A stretch of DNA of 64,000 nucleotides from Pseudaminobacter soli (ex Zhang et al. 2022). GTDB lineage: Bacteria > Pseudomonadota > Alphaproteobacteria > Rhizobiales > Rhizobiaceae. Shown piece after piece: positions 1-8,823 of the stretch. A program made the position numbers and the translations under genes. The notes below the pieces were generated by a model. It was not told the DNA's origin. It worked only from the letters and a program-made list of their open reading frames with translations, and did not search any database. Position 1 is the first letter of the stretch. Every line of letters starts with the position of its first letter. The stretch spans positions 124,001 to 188,000 of the forward strand of contig NZ_JABVCF010000012.1 of assembly GCF_014595955.1 (NCBI RefSeq), given 5' to 3'.

Positions 1-588
1 CGTGCCGCCGAAGAAGGTCTTCGCCGTCACTTCCAGCAGAAAGGAGTTGGAGACGAGCGCGAGCAGGCCGAGCTTGTCCTTGTTGGCCGCATCCCACAGC
101 GCCTCCCACGATTCCGGCGCCTGCGGATAGACGTCGGTGTTGGTGACGAGTGTGATGTACCAGGCCACCGCGCCGATGCCGGCGATGCGCCCATCCTGAT
201 ACTTGGACACGAACTGCGGCAGCAGGTCGCCAAAATGTTTGATGCGCGTCTCATCGATCGGCGCCCAGAGCTCGGTGGACTGGCCCTTGAGCATCGGCAC
301 CTGCGCCATCATCGACACGTCGGCGGGGGCCTGTCCTGCCCGGGCGGCCTGCTCGAGTTGCACCAGCCATGCCTCGCCGGTCGGCTCTGCAACGGACTCC
401 ACGGCGATGCCTGTCGCCTTGGTGAAGTCCGGGAAGATGTGCTCGTCGAAGGACTTCTTGAAGTAGCCGCCATAGACGCCGACCTTCAGCGACTTGTCCT
501 GCGCTCTCAGCACCGATGGCATGGCGAGTGCGCCGGCGCCGACGACGGCACCAGCCAGCACCGTGCGGCGGCTGATCTTGGTGTTCAT
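1..588 (-). CDS. Polyamine-type ABC transporter substrate-binding protein (3' part missing)
   Basis: Periplasmic binding protein of the spermidine/putrescine (PotD-like) family; 196 codons are visible and the C-terminal part lies beyond the left edge. The start at 588 is preceded by GGAGAAGGA. The N-terminus carries a twin-arginine type signal (SRRTVLAGA, ending near AMPSVLRAQ), so export by Tat is likely. The mature part opens with LKVGVYGGYF, typical of family members that bind polyamines or other small cations. It follows the agmatinase-family gene on the same strand by about 75 bases, so the two are probably one operon and the ligand may be agmatine, a polyamine or a guanidino compound. 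Ligand assignment is inference. Confidence 0.8.
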   Translation of the reverse strand, partial: MNTKISRRTVLAGAVVGAGALAMPSVLRAQDKSLKVGVYGGYFKKSFDEHIFPDFTKATGIAVESVAEPTGEAWLVQLEQAARAGQAPADVSMMAQVPMLKGQSTELWAPIDETRIKHFGDLLPQFVSKYQDGRIAGIGAVAWYITLVTNTDVYPQAPESWEALWDAANKDKLGLLALVSNSFLLEVTAKTFFGGT

Positions 589-662
589 GTCCTTCTCCTC
601 TTCTAAGGCCGCTCCGGCCTATGTTCTCAAGCGGTTTTCGAACCCCTCGTACCGCGTTCTTC

Positions 663-1724
663 TCAGTCCCCCTTGCCGCCGATCGACGGGCTGAACACCA
701 TCAGCGACAGGATCTCGAACAGAACCTGCGCGCCGGCGTGCGCCGTGTTGGTCGTGGCATCATACTGGGGCGCGACCTCGACGACGTCGCCGCCGACCAG
801 GTTGACGCCCTTAAGCCCGCGCAGCAATTCCAGCACCTCGCGCGTGGTCAGCCCGCCCACTTCGGGGGTGCCTGTCCCGGGGGCGAAGGCCGGGTCGAGG
901 CTATCGATATCAAAGGAGAGATAGGTCGGCCCGTCACCGACGATCCGCTTGGCCTTCTCGATGATTGCCGGGATTCCCATGCCGGAAATCTCCTCGGCAT
1001 GGATGACCGTCATGCCGGATTCATAGGAGAATTCCCACAGGTATTCCGAGGAGCCACGGATGCCGATCTGGATCGTGCGGGCCGGATCGAGTGCGCCGTC
1101 AAGCACGGCGTTGCGGAACGGGCCGCCATGGTGAAACTTGGTGCCGTCGAAGGCGCCGCCGGTGTCGCAATGGGCGTCGATGTGGATCATGCCGACGGGA
1201 CGGTCGCGCCCGACCGCCTTCAGGATCGGATGGGTGATCGAGTGATCGCCGCCCACCGAGAGCGGCGCGACGCCGGCAGCCACGATCTGGCTGATGCGCT
1301 TCTCGATGTCCTCATGGCTCATCTCGAGCCGGTAGCGGCTGCGGAACGGCACGTCGCCGATATCGGCAACGCGCAGGTCGTGCACGGGGGCGCAGTCCAG
1401 CACATGGTTGTAGGGGCCGATGCGCTCGATCGTCCTCAGAGCCCGCGGCCCGAAGCGGGAGCCGTTGCGGTTGGTGACGCCGAGATCCATGGGCACGCCG
1501 ACGATCGCGACCTGCAGATCGCTGAGGTCCTGCGCTTCGGCATCAACCGGCCTGTAAGGGGCGGAAAGGAATGTCGGCACACCGGAATAGGGCGCGAGCC
1601 GGGTGCCGCCCTTGGTGAAGATGCGATCGGCGACCTTGCGGAAGCGCGGATCGAACATTTCGCCGCCGTGACTCTCGCCATATTTGCTGCGGAGTTCCTC
1701 GAGCTTGCTCGGATCGATCGCCAT
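663..1724 (-). CDS. speB: Agmatinase / arginase-family ureohydrolase
   Basis: Hydrolyses a guanidino group to release urea: agmatine to putrescine in the classic enzyme, 4-guanidinobutyrate to GABA in close relatives. 353 residues. The binuclear metal site is complete: His161 in GGDHSIT, Asp183/His185/Asp187 in HIDAHCDT, and Asp272/Asp274 in SFDIDSLDP. The start at 1724 is chosen because a strong GGAGG sits just upstream; an in-frame ATG at 1763 has none. It heads a leftward operon with a polyamine-type binding protein and is divergent from a LysR regulator. The family is certain; substrate (agmatine, guanidinobutyrate or other) cannot be decided from sequence. Confidence 0.85.
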   Translation of the reverse strand: MAIDPSKLEELRSKYGESHGGEMFDPRFRKVADRIFTKGGTRLAPYSGVPTFLSAPYRPVDAEAQDLSDLQVAIVGVPMDLGVTNRNGSRFGPRALRTIERIGPYNHVLDCAPVHDLRVADIGDVPFRSRYRLEMSHEDIEKRISQIVAAGVAPLSVGGDHSITHPILKAVGRDRPVGMIHIDAHCDTGGAFDGTKFHHGGPFRNAVLDGALDPARTIQIGIRGSSEYLWEFSYESGMTVIHAEEISGMGIPAIIEKAKRIVGDGPTYLSFDIDSLDPAFAPGTGTPEVGGLTTREVLELLRGLKGVNLVGGDVVEVAPQYDATTNTAHAGAQVLFEILSLMVFSPSIGGKGD

Positions 1725-1870
1725 CGCTTTTCCTCCTGAATTCTTCCCGCAGCTATGCGCCAAAAATGCGGGCTGATCCGATAAACCTCAGGGATTATCG
1801 CAGCCCCAGCTACTTGGCGGAAATTGGGCCAAAACGGTTGAGGGATCAATTGACATTGCTATAGCCTGTT

Positions 1871-1889
1871 CTGTGAGAAAATCTCACAG
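1871..1889. promoter_or_regulatory. Inverted repeat in the speB/lysR divergent promoter region
   Basis: CTGTGAGA (1871-1878) and TCTCACAG (1882-1889) form a perfect 8-bp inverted repeat with a 3-base spacer, 18 bases before the LysR gene and in the shared region with the agmatinase gene. LysR-type regulators usually bind such dyads in divergent intergenic regions, so this is the likely operator. A TTGACA lies at 1850-1855 but no convincing -10 is visible. Confidence 0.5.
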
Positions 1890-1907
1890 GCTGAACTCCA
1901 AAATCCC

Positions 1908-2870
1908 ATGACCCGCCGGCTGCCTCCTCTCAATCCACTGCGCGCCTTCGAAGCGACCGCCCGCTACGGCTCGCTGACGCGCGCGGCGGCCGAGCTCAAC
2001 GTGACGCACGGCGCGGTAAGCCACCAGATCAAGGCGCTGGAAACCTCGCTCAAGGCGAAACTGTTCGAACGAACCGGCCAGCGGTTGAAGCTCACGCCAC
2101 AGGGCGCCGACCTGCTGCCGGCGGTTGCCGGCGCCTTCGAGAGCATCGCGGCGGCCACCGCGCGGATGACCCGGCCGACCGGCTCCGGATCGCTGGTGGT
2201 GAGTTGCGTGCCGGCGCTGCTGTCGCTCTGGGTCCTGCCGCGGCTCGGCTCGTTTGCGGCGCGCTATCCGAACATCCGGCTGAGGATGGTACCATCCAAT
2301 GCGCCGGAGGACCTGCTGTCCCAGGAGATCGACATCTGCGTCCATTATGGCGCCCGCCAGTGGGGTGATTGCTGGTTCCGCAAATGGTCGGACCTGGAAC
2401 TCTTTCCGGTGGTGAGCCCGACTTTGATGAACAACCGGCCGATCCGGAACATACGGGACCTTGCCGACCACCTCGTCCTTCACGGCGATGACGGTCGTGA
2501 ATGGCAGACCTGGCTGGCGGCAGCCGACGCGCTCGACCTACCACGCGACCAGCAACTTCACCTCAGCGATGCGCGTCTTTCAACCGAGGCGGCGCTGCAC
2601 GGGCTCGGCGTGGCGCTCGGAGACAGCGTGACGGCGAGCGACCTGCTTGCGCGCGGCCAGTTGGTGACGCCCTTCAACATCCGCGTTCCCGCGGTCGACT
2701 CCTTCTACGTGGCATGCCGCAACGGGGTGCGTTCGGCGCCTGTGGCGCAGGCCTTCATCGACTGGCTCTTCGCCGAACGCGATGCAGCTACCCGGAACGA
2801 GGCGGGACTGGGCGGACAGATCGGAATCCGGAAGAAGCGTGGACGCCAAGCAGCGGCCTTGTCACCCTGA
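1908..2870 (+). CDS. LysR-family transcriptional regulator, GcvA-like
   Basis: 320-residue LysR-type regulator. Residues about 8-67 form the winged helix-turn-helix (LNPLRAFEATARYGSLTRAA, then HGAVSHQIKALE), followed by a periplasmic-binding-fold effector domain from about residue 95. The opening PPLNPLRAFEA and the SLTRAAAELNVTHGAVS stretch are typical of the GcvA/AmpR subgroup. It is divergent from the agmatinase-family gene across a 183-base gap holding an inverted repeat, so it most likely controls that operon and itself. The C-terminal tail from about residue 295 is charged and low in complexity. Effector unknown. Confidence 0.85.
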   Translation: MTRRLPPLNPLRAFEATARYGSLTRAAAELNVTHGAVSHQIKALETSLKAKLFERTGQRLKLTPQGADLLPAVAGAFESIAAATARMTRPTGSGSLVVSCVPALLSLWVLPRLGSFAARYPNIRLRMVPSNAPEDLLSQEIDICVHYGARQWGDCWFRKWSDLELFPVVSPTLMNNRPIRNIRDLADHLVLHGDDGREWQTWLAAADALDLPRDQQLHLSDARLSTEAALHGLGVALGDSVTASDLLARGQLVTPFNIRVPAVDSFYVACRNGVRSAPVAQAFIDWLFAERDAATRNEAGLGGQIGIRKKRGRQAAALSP

Positions 2871-3111
2871 CCCGAGACTTTCAGCCCCGCCCAGTTGTTG
2901 TTCTTGATGTAGCAAGGTCCCCTCGTCGGAGAACCGAAGCGTCTGTCCGCAAGAACTGCCGAAGAGGAGGTACTGCAAAACTGCCGTGGCCCGCGCCGCA
3001 GGCCGTACTTTTTGTCGGTCCAGGGGCCGAAAATAACGCAACATTCGGATTCGATGCTATACGCGGGTACCGGAGCCCGACACATGGCGGGAGTTTGCAT
3101 TCGAGGGGCCG

Positions 3112-4416
3112 ATGGCCACGACCGACATAGCGCGACGCGTCTACGACCACACCTGGAAGCTCGATCCGATCATCCGCAGCCTGCTGGACACGGATTTCTA
3201 CAAGCTTCTGATGCTGCAGATGATCTGGGGCATGTACCCGAACGTCGATGCGACCTTTTCGCTGATCAACCGCACCACGAAGGTCCGCCTTGCCGAGGAG
3301 ATCGACGAAGGGGCCCTGCGGGAGCAACTCGACCATGCGCGGACGCTCCGTTTCACCAAGAAGGAGATGATCTGGCTGGCCGGCAACACTTTCTATGGCC
3401 GCAAGCAGATTTTTGAGCCGGAGTTCCTGGCGTGGCTGGAGAACTTCCGACTTCCTGAATACAACCTCGAAAAGCGCGACGGCCAATACATCCTCGAATT
3501 CTCGGGACCGTGGATGTACACCACCATGTGGGAAATCCCGGCTCTGGCGATCATCAACGAACTGCGTTCGCGCGCCGCAATGCGCGGTTTCGGACCCTTC
3601 GCGCTGGACGTGCTCTATGCCCGCGCCAAGGCCAAGCTGTGGGCCAAGACCGAGCGACTGCGCAAGCTGCCAGACCTGAAGATTTCCGACTTCGGCACGC
3701 GGCGCCGCCACAGCTTTCTCTGGCAGCGCTGGTGCGTGGAAGCGCTGAAGGAGGGCATCGGCCCGGCCTTCACCGGCACCTCCAACGTGCTGCTTGCCAT
3801 GGACTCGGACCTTGAAGCGCTCGGCACCAATGCGCACGAGCTCCCCATGGTATTCGCAGCGCTCACCGACAGCGACGAGGAACTGCGCCGCTCGCCTTAC
3901 CGGGTGCTTCTCGACTGGCAGCGCTACTATGGCGGCAACCTTCTGATCGTACTGCCCGATACGTTCGGCACGGCCGCCTTTCTGCGCGACGCTCCGGACT
4001 GGGTAGCGGAATGGACGGGTTTTCGCCCCGACAGCGCGCCGGAAATCGAGGGCGGCGAGCAGATCCTGACATGGTGGCGCTCGAAGGGGATCGATCCGCG
4101 CGACAAGCTGCTGATCTTCTCCGACGGGCTCGACGCGGAGGCCATCGAGACGACCTACCGTCACTTCGAAGGTAAGGTGCGGATGTCCTTCGGCTGGGGG
4201 ACCAATCTCACCAACGATTTCGAGGGCTGCGCGCCGACCGAGACGGACAGCCTCAATCCGATCTCGCTGGTGTGCAAGGTGTCCTCTGCCAACGGCCGCC
4301 CGGCCGTGAAGCTTGCGGACAATCCCCGCAAGGCGACGGGCGACCCCGAGGAGATCGCGCGCTACCTGCGCGTGTTCGGCGAGAAGGGGCGGGTCGAGCA
4401 GGCGGTAAAGGTGTGA
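3112..4416 (+). CDS. pncB: Nicotinate phosphoribosyltransferase
   Basis: Converts nicotinate and PRPP (with ATP) to nicotinate mononucleotide, the entry of the Preiss-Handler NAD salvage route; cytosolic. 434 residues, full length for PncB. Visible hallmarks: [11 protein letters not shown] near the N-terminus, the FGTRRRHSF motif with the phosphorylatable His at residue 200, and a late [10 protein letters not shown] phosphoribosyl-binding stretch. Start ATG at 3112. It lies some 8 kb from the nicotinamidase gene and the putative nicotinate-degradation genes, so competing fates of nicotinate are encoded close together. The 240 bases between lysR and this gene show no clear element. Confidence 0.95.
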   Translation: MATTDIARRVYDHTWKLDPIIRSLLDTDFYKLLMLQMIWGMYPNVDATFSLINRTTKVRLAEEIDEGALREQLDHARTLRFTKKEMIWLAGNTFYGRKQIFEPEFLAWLENFRLPEYNLEKRDGQYILEFSGPWMYTTMWEIPALAIINELRSRAAMRGFGPFALDVLYARAKAKLWAKTERLRKLPDLKISDFGTRRRHSFLWQRWCVEALKEGIGPAFTGTSNVLLAMDSDLEALGTNAHELPMVFAALTDSDEELRRSPYRVLLDWQRYYGGNLLIVLPDTFGTAAFLRDAPDWVAEWTGFRPDSAPEIEGGEQILTWWRSKGIDPRDKLLIFSDGLDAEAIETTYRHFEGKVRMSFGWGTNLTNDFEGCAPTETDSLNPISLVCKVSSANGRPAVKLADNPRKATGDPEEIARYLRVFGEKGRVEQAVKV

Positions 4417-4433
4417 GGCGCGGGCGGCTGGGG

Positions 4434-5864
4434 GTGCTGCAACGAGCATGCTCCACTTCGCGTCATGTACTTGCCGACGCACCGTCCACCCTCTTCGCCG
4501 CCCTCCTCTTCCCCACCCAGGCCCTCGCCCATGCCTCGGACCGCGGGCACATCCTCCTGCTGCCGACAGGTCACTATCTCGTGGGCGGGGCCGCAGCCGT
4601 CGCAATCAGCTTCCTGGCATTGGCAGTCCTCCCACGACGAGCATTGGGCCCGCTCGCGGCCCGGCGGCTCCCGCTGGTCATGCTGCCCTCGTCCCTACCC
4701 TTCTGGACCAACCTGGCAAGCTTCGCCTTCCTGTGCGTCCTGATCGCGGCCGGCATCTTCGGCAGCCGCGATCCGCTCTCTAACCCGCTGCCGCTCGCGA
4801 TCTGGACCATGCTCTGGGTCGGCCTCACCCTGATCGTCGGCGTCTTCGGCAATTTTTGGAGCTGGATCGACCCATGGTACGCGCCGGTGCGGATGGCCCG
4901 CCGCCTCTTCTCCAAGCCACACCTCGCCTATCCGAAAGCGCTCGGCTACTGGCCGGCAGTCGTGCTGTTCGCCGGCTTTGCCTGGTTCGAGTTGATCGAC
5001 ATCGCGCCGGACGACCCGTACCGGCTTGCCATTGCCGTCGCCTCATACTGGCTGCTCACCTTCGGCTGCATGCTTGCATTCGGATACGAGCCATGGAGCC
5101 GGCAGGCCGAGTTCCTCTCCGTCTTCTTCCGCATGATTTCGCGCCTCGGCATCATCGAGACGGCACGTGACGCAAGCGGCAGGCTCCGGCTCGCACTGTG
5201 CGCGCCGGCGGCAAAGCTGTGGCGCGAGGAACCGCTTCCCCTCTCTGGTGCGGTCTTCCTGCTTGCGGCGCTCGGTTCGGTTTCCTTCGACGGCTTCTCG
5301 AAGACTTTTGCTTGGCTGGGGCTGATCGGTGTCAACCCGCTGGAGTATCCAGGCCGTTCGGCCGTTCAGGGCGCGAACACCGTCGGTCTATTGCTCTTCT
5401 GCGCCGGGCTCATCGCCCTCTTCCTTGCCGCCGTCTCCCTGGGCGCCCGTGTTGGCAAGCAGTTCGACCGGCGCGTCGCGGCCGGGCGGCTGGTATGGTC
5501 GATCGTGCCGATCGCGCTCGCCTACCACTTCTCCCACTATCTCACGGCCTTCCTCGTCAACGCCCAGTACTTCGTGGTCGCGTTGTCCGATCCCTTCGGG
5601 CTCGGCTGGGACCTGTTCGGCACGGCGCACATGCTGGTGAGCGCGGGCATCACCATGGGGTCGGAATCGGCCTGGGTGATCTGGAATCTGCAGGCCTTCG
5701 CCATCATCGCCGGCCACGTGCTGGCGCTCGTGATCGCGCATGCCCTGGCAGCCGAGCCTGATGCTCCTCCCCGGACGGTCTGGGCAGAGCTTCCCCTCAC
5801 CCTGCTGATGATCGGCTACACGGTCTTCGGCCTCTGGCTGTTGTCGACGCCGACGGCGGGATAG
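4434..5864 (+). CDS. Polytopic membrane protein of unknown function
   Basis: About 476 residues with a likely signal peptide (LFAALLFPTQALA) and about ten hydrophobic segments, including PLAIWTMLWVGLTLIVGVFG and AYHFSHYLTAFLV. The frame is open back into pncB; I chose GTG at 4434, 17 bases after the pncB stop, because it is the first start giving a sensible signal sequence, with a G-rich stretch before it. Several aromatic and His-rich motifs (FDGFSKT, AYHFSHYL, VIWNLQAFAIIAGH) suggest conserved intramembrane function. Some databases label proteins of this general kind as fenitrothion hydrolase components; I cannot confirm that here. Its close spacing implies co-transcription with pncB. Confidence 0.65.
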   Translation: MLQRACSTSRHVLADAPSTLFAALLFPTQALAHASDRGHILLLPTGHYLVGGAAAVAISFLALAVLPRRALGPLAARRLPLVMLPSSLPFWTNLASFAFLCVLIAAGIFGSRDPLSNPLPLAIWTMLWVGLTLIVGVFGNFWSWIDPWYAPVRMARRLFSKPHLAYPKALGYWPAVVLFAGFAWFELIDIAPDDPYRLAIAVASYWLLTFGCMLAFGYEPWSRQAEFLSVFFRMISRLGIIETARDASGRLRLALCAPAAKLWREEPLPLSGAVFLLAALGSVSFDGFSKTFAWLGLIGVNPLEYPGRSAVQGANTVGLLLFCAGLIALFLAAVSLGARVGKQFDRRVAAGRLVWSIVPIALAYHFSHYLTAFLVNAQYFVVALSDPFGLGWDLFGTAHMLVSAGITMGSESAWVIWNLQAFAIIAGHVLALVIAHALAAEPDAPPRTVWAELPLTLLMIGYTVFGLWLLSTPTAG

Positions 5865-5987
5865 CGCTGTCCTAGGGGAAAGTAGCGCTCTTGCGACCCC
5901 CAACCTTTGGTGATTTAGTCCGCACAAGATCAGGCCTGGACAGGGGAATTTGCCTTGGTCCGGAGGCCAACCAGGAGGGGAACCGAC

Positions 5988-7289
5988 ATGACCACTACCA
6001 AGGCTGGCGGCTCGGATGCCACCAAAATCAGCCGCCGCAGCACGCTTAAGGGCCTGGCGACAACGGCGGGACTCGCCGCCGCTCCCGGCTTCGTCCGCTA
6101 TGCCCAGGCGCAGAGCTCGACGCCGATCAAGATCGGCTTCCAGTCGCACCGCACCGGCATTGGCGCCGCCTATGGCCGCTGGTACGAGCGGACCACAGCC
6201 GCAGCCGTAAAGCTGATTAACGAGGCGGGCGGCATCAACGGCCGGCCGGTCGAGGTCATAATCGAGGACGACGGCACCGATCCTGGTCGCGGAGCGGAGG
6301 TCGTCGGCAAGTTCGCCACCCAGCACAAGGTGGACGTCGCCTACGGCACGCTGTTCTCGCATGTGGTGATCGGCTCGGCACCGGCAGCCGGCGAAGCCAA
6401 GCTGCCCTACTTCGTCGTGAGCGAAGGCCATCACGTCGCCTCGACAAAACTCAACCGCTATGTGTTCCAGCCCGGCATCACCGACGTGAGGAGCCAAATC
6501 CAGTCGGTCGCGCCGTGGATCGCCGGCAATGTCGGCAAGAAGGTCACGCAGATCTTCCCGGATTTCGCCTTCGGCTACGACCACCGCGACTACCTGCCGC
6601 CGGCGCTCAAGGCGCAGGGCGCAGAGGTGATCGCGCAGATCGCGATTCCGCCGACGGAGAGCTCGTTCACCCGCTACTTCCCGCAGATCCCGCCAGAGAC
6701 CGAGGTGCTCTACCACGTCATGGTCGGCCCGGCGGTGCTCACCTTCGTCAAGGAGCTTGGCGAGTTCTACGGCTCCAACCGGCCGCAACTCTTCGGTTTC
6801 ATCGACAGCCTGGAGGCAGTCGACATCAACAGCCCTGGCCTCGAGTTCCTGGATGGCAGCCATTTCTGGGAAGGCTCGCCACGCTACGCCCAGCCCAACG
6901 ACTCGGATGCCCAGAAAGCCTATCGCGCGGCCGTCGGCATCGACGAGAACGGAGCTGCCGCCGGCGATCCGAAGGACGTGTCGACGGCGGCGCACATGTT
7001 CGGCTGCTGGGAGACGCTCTACGTCATCAAGAAGGCGATGGAGGATTCTGGCTACCGCGGGCCAGAGGACCGCGCCAAGCTTGTCGAGGCCACCGAAGCC
7101 CTGACGGAGTTCGCCGAAGGGCCGGAGCACCCGCAAGGCCCAAAAACCTTCAACGGCAAGATCCACCAGTGTTTCGGCATCCAGAACATTTCCAAGGTCG
7201 AGGGCGGGCGGCTCAACGTCGTGCACAAGACCAGGATCGAGGACGGGCTCTACGAGCCGGAAGGCGACTACACCACCATGCCGCTTTGA
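5988..7289 (+). CDS. Branched-chain amino acid type ABC transporter, substrate-binding protein
   Basis: Periplasmic type I binding protein (LivJ/AmiC/UrtA fold), 433 residues, with a twin-arginine signal (SRRSTLKGLATTAG, cleavage near YAQA). ATG at 5988 has AGGAGG 8 bases upstream; the longer frame from 5955 lacks this. The mature part starts KIGFQSHRTGIGAAYGRWY and contains AVKLINEAGGINGRPVEVI, typical of the family. Genes for LivH, LivM, LivG and LivF follow, but a toxin-antitoxin pair lies between this gene and livH. Ligands of this family range from amino acids to urea, amides and aromatic acids, so the substrate is open; the nearby heterocycle-degradation genes make an aromatic or heterocyclic ligand conceivable. 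Confidence 0.88.
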   Translation: MTTTKAGGSDATKISRRSTLKGLATTAGLAAAPGFVRYAQAQSSTPIKIGFQSHRTGIGAAYGRWYERTTAAAVKLINEAGGINGRPVEVIIEDDGTDPGRGAEVVGKFATQHKVDVAYGTLFSHVVIGSAPAAGEAKLPYFVVSEGHHVASTKLNRYVFQPGITDVRSQIQSVAPWIAGNVGKKVTQIFPDFAFGYDHRDYLPPALKAQGAEVIAQIAIPPTESSFTRYFPQIPPETEVLYHVMVGPAVLTFVKELGEFYGSNRPQLFGFIDSLEAVDINSPGLEFLDGSHFWEGSPRYAQPNDSDAQKAYRAAVGIDENGAAAGDPKDVSTAAHMFGCWETLYVIKKAMEDSGYRGPEDRAKLVEATEALTEFAEGPEHPQGPKTFNGKIHQCFGIQNISKVEGGRLNVVHKTRIEDGLYEPEGDYTTMPL

Positions 7290-7318
7290 GGTCGCCGCGC
7301 AGGCAACTGGCGGGAGAG

Positions 7319-7348
7319 GTACTGACGCGGTATATACGGCGTCAGTAC
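7319..7348. promoter_or_regulatory. Long palindromic operator of the parDE-type module
   Basis: Arms GTACTGACGC (7319-7328) and GCGTCAGTAC (7339-7348) are perfect reverse complements, and the centre GTATATAC (7330-7337) is itself palindromic; only the pair 7329/7338 fails. The 30-base dyad sits 15 bases before the antitoxin start and includes a -10-like TATATAC. This is the expected layout for autoregulation by a ribbon-helix-helix antitoxin. Confidence 0.75.
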
Positions 7349-7363
7349 TCAGGAGAGATCATC

Positions 7364-7651
7364 ATGGCCAAGGAAGCCGTCTTCACCATGAAGCTCGAAC
7401 CCGAATTGCGCGACGCCTTCATGGCGGCGGCGAAACGGGAAGACCGCCCGGCGTCGCAGATTTTGCGCGAGTTCATGCGCGATTTCGTGGAGCGAGACGA
7501 GGAGTATCTAGAGTTTTTGCGCCGGAAGGTGGAGCACTCGAGGCGCCAGTTCGCCGCCGGAGAAAGCCTGTCCCAGGAAGAAGTCGACGCTAGGGCCGCG
7601 GAAAGGCGGCGTAAGCTAATGACCGGCCTCGATAACGAGGCCGGTTCGTGA
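7364..7651 (+). CDS. ParD/CopG-like antitoxin
   Basis: 95-residue protein with an N-terminal ribbon-helix-helix region (VFTMKLEPELRDAFMAAAKR, then PASQILREFMRDFV) and a charged helical C-terminus that would wrap the toxin. ATG 7364 is preceded by AGGAGAG at 7351-7357. Its stop overlaps the toxin start by four bases (GTGA), the usual arrangement of type II modules. It lies downstream of a near-perfect 30-base palindrome, the likely site of autorepression. The pair interrupts a liv transporter operon. Confidence 0.82.
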   Translation: MAKEAVFTMKLEPELRDAFMAAAKREDRPASQILREFMRDFVERDEEYLEFLRRKVEHSRRQFAAGESLSQEEVDARAAERRRKLMTGLDNEAGS

Positions 7652-7941
7652 AGGTAAGGTGGTCGACCGCCGCGAACCGACATCTCGACGAGATCGTTGA
7701 GTATATTGCCTTCGATAGTCCCGCCGCTGCGTTGCGGATGGACGACTTGTTGCGCGATGCGGCGAGGCGATTGGCCGACTTCCCCAATCTCGGAAAACCA
7801 GGGGCCATAGCCGGCACCCGCGAGTTGATCCCGCATAGAAGCTATCGCATCGTTTATGAGATCGATGACGACCTAGTGCGCATCCTGGCCGTAGTTCACA
7901 CCTCTCGGCTGTGGCCTCCGTTCTCTGGCGAAGACGACTAG
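7648..7941 (+). CDS. ParE/RelE-family toxin
   Basis: 97-residue RelE/ParE superfamily toxin. Family features seen: VRWSTAANRHLDEIVEYIA at the start, a central LADFPNLGKPG, then TRELIPHRSYRIVYEID and the terminal strand VRILAVVHTSRLW. ParE members inhibit DNA gyrase, RelE members cleave mRNA; the RIVYEI and VVHTSR pattern resembles ParE but the target is not decided by sequence. Starts with GTG overlapping the antitoxin stop. Its TAG stop is followed immediately by the livH ATG at 7942, so toxin and transporter are physically and perhaps translationally coupled. Confidence 0.85.
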   Translation: MKVRWSTAANRHLDEIVEYIAFDSPAAALRMDDLLRDAARRLADFPNLGKPGAIAGTRELIPHRSYRIVYEIDDDLVRILAVVHTSRLWPPFSGEDD

Positions 7942-8823
7942 ATGGCATTCGGTCCGCACCTACTCCTCGCCGCGCTCGAAGGGCTCGTCACTTCGGCCGT
8001 CCTGGCGCTGACGGCTCTCGGCCTGTCGCTGGTCTTCGGGGTCATGCGCGTGGTCAACGTCGCTCACGGCGAGTTCTACATGCTGGGCGCGGTGATCGCC
8101 TGGTGGGTAGCATCCCTCGTCGGCGGGCACCCTGCCGTAGGTTTTCTTGCTGCCCTCGTGATCAGCCCACTGATCGTCGGCGTCATTGCTTTCGCGGCGG
8201 AACGACTGGTGCTGGCGCGGCTGTCCTACAGCCCGGAGGCCACGATCGTCGCCACCATCGGCATGCTCTACATTCTGCAGCAGGCGGCGCTCAGCCTCTA
8301 CGGACCGGAAGCGAGGCCGGTGCCGCCGCCCTTCAATTATCGCATCCTGCTGCCCTGGTTCGGCTATTCCGGCTACAAGCTGTCCGTGGTCGTGGCCTCG
8401 GCGCTCCTGCTTCTTGCGACATGGTACGTGCTCGCAAAGACGCGGATCGGCCTCGTCATGCGCGCCACCCAATACGACCGGGAGACGGCGCAGGCCTTCG
8501 GCATACCGGTCGGCCAGGTCTATGCCGGGGTGTTCGCCCTCGGCGCGATGCTGGCGGCGGTGGCCGCCGTGCTCATCGTGCCGATCAGCCAGGCGCATTA
8601 TCTGATGGGGCATGACCCGCTGCTGCTGTCGTTCATCGTCGTCATCATCGGCGGCCTCGGCTCGCTGCGCGGCACGGTCGTCGCGGCGGTGGCGATCGGC
8701 ATGGCCGACGGCATCATCTCCGTCTTCTTCTCGCCGACGCTGGCCAAGATCATCGCTACGCTGCTGGTGGCGCTCGTGCTCGTGTTCCGCCCTCAGGGCC
8801 TGTTCGGCGAGACGGCGCGTTGA
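7942..8823 (+). CDS. Branched-chain amino acid type ABC transporter permease (LivH family)
   Basis: Inner-membrane permease of 293 residues, all-helical, with the LivH signature GLSLVFGVMRVVNVAHGEFYMLGA near the N-terminus and VIIGGLGSLRGTVVAA near the C-terminus. It pairs with the LivM-type permease that overlaps its stop. ATG at 7942 touches the stop of the preceding toxin gene and has no clear own Shine-Dalgarno, suggesting translational coupling. The transporter is otherwise complete and in the usual order. Confidence 0.92.
   Translation: MAFGPHLLLAALEGLVTSAVLALTALGLSLVFGVMRVVNVAHGEFYMLGAVIAWWVASLVGGHPAVGFLAALVISPLIVGVIAFAAERLVLARLSYSPEATIVATIGMLYILQQAALSLYGPEARPVPPPFNYRILLPWFGYSGYKLSVVVASALLLLATWYVLAKTRIGLVMRATQYDRETAQAFGIPVGQVYAGVFALGAMLAAVAAVLIVPISQAHYLMGHDPLLLSFIVVIIGGLGSLRGTVVAAVAIGMADGIISVFFSPTLAKIIATLLVALVLVFRPQGLFGETAR

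Noticed and set aside
2881-4605. 574-codon open frame on the minus strand over pncB
   Set aside because: Shadow of a GC-rich gene; no family-like sequence, while the plus strand encodes a clear PncB.
5388-7226. 612-codon minus-strand frame across the membrane protein and binding-protein genes
   Set aside because: Antisense shadow with Arg/Asp/Leu-rich composition and no domain; both sense genes are well supported.
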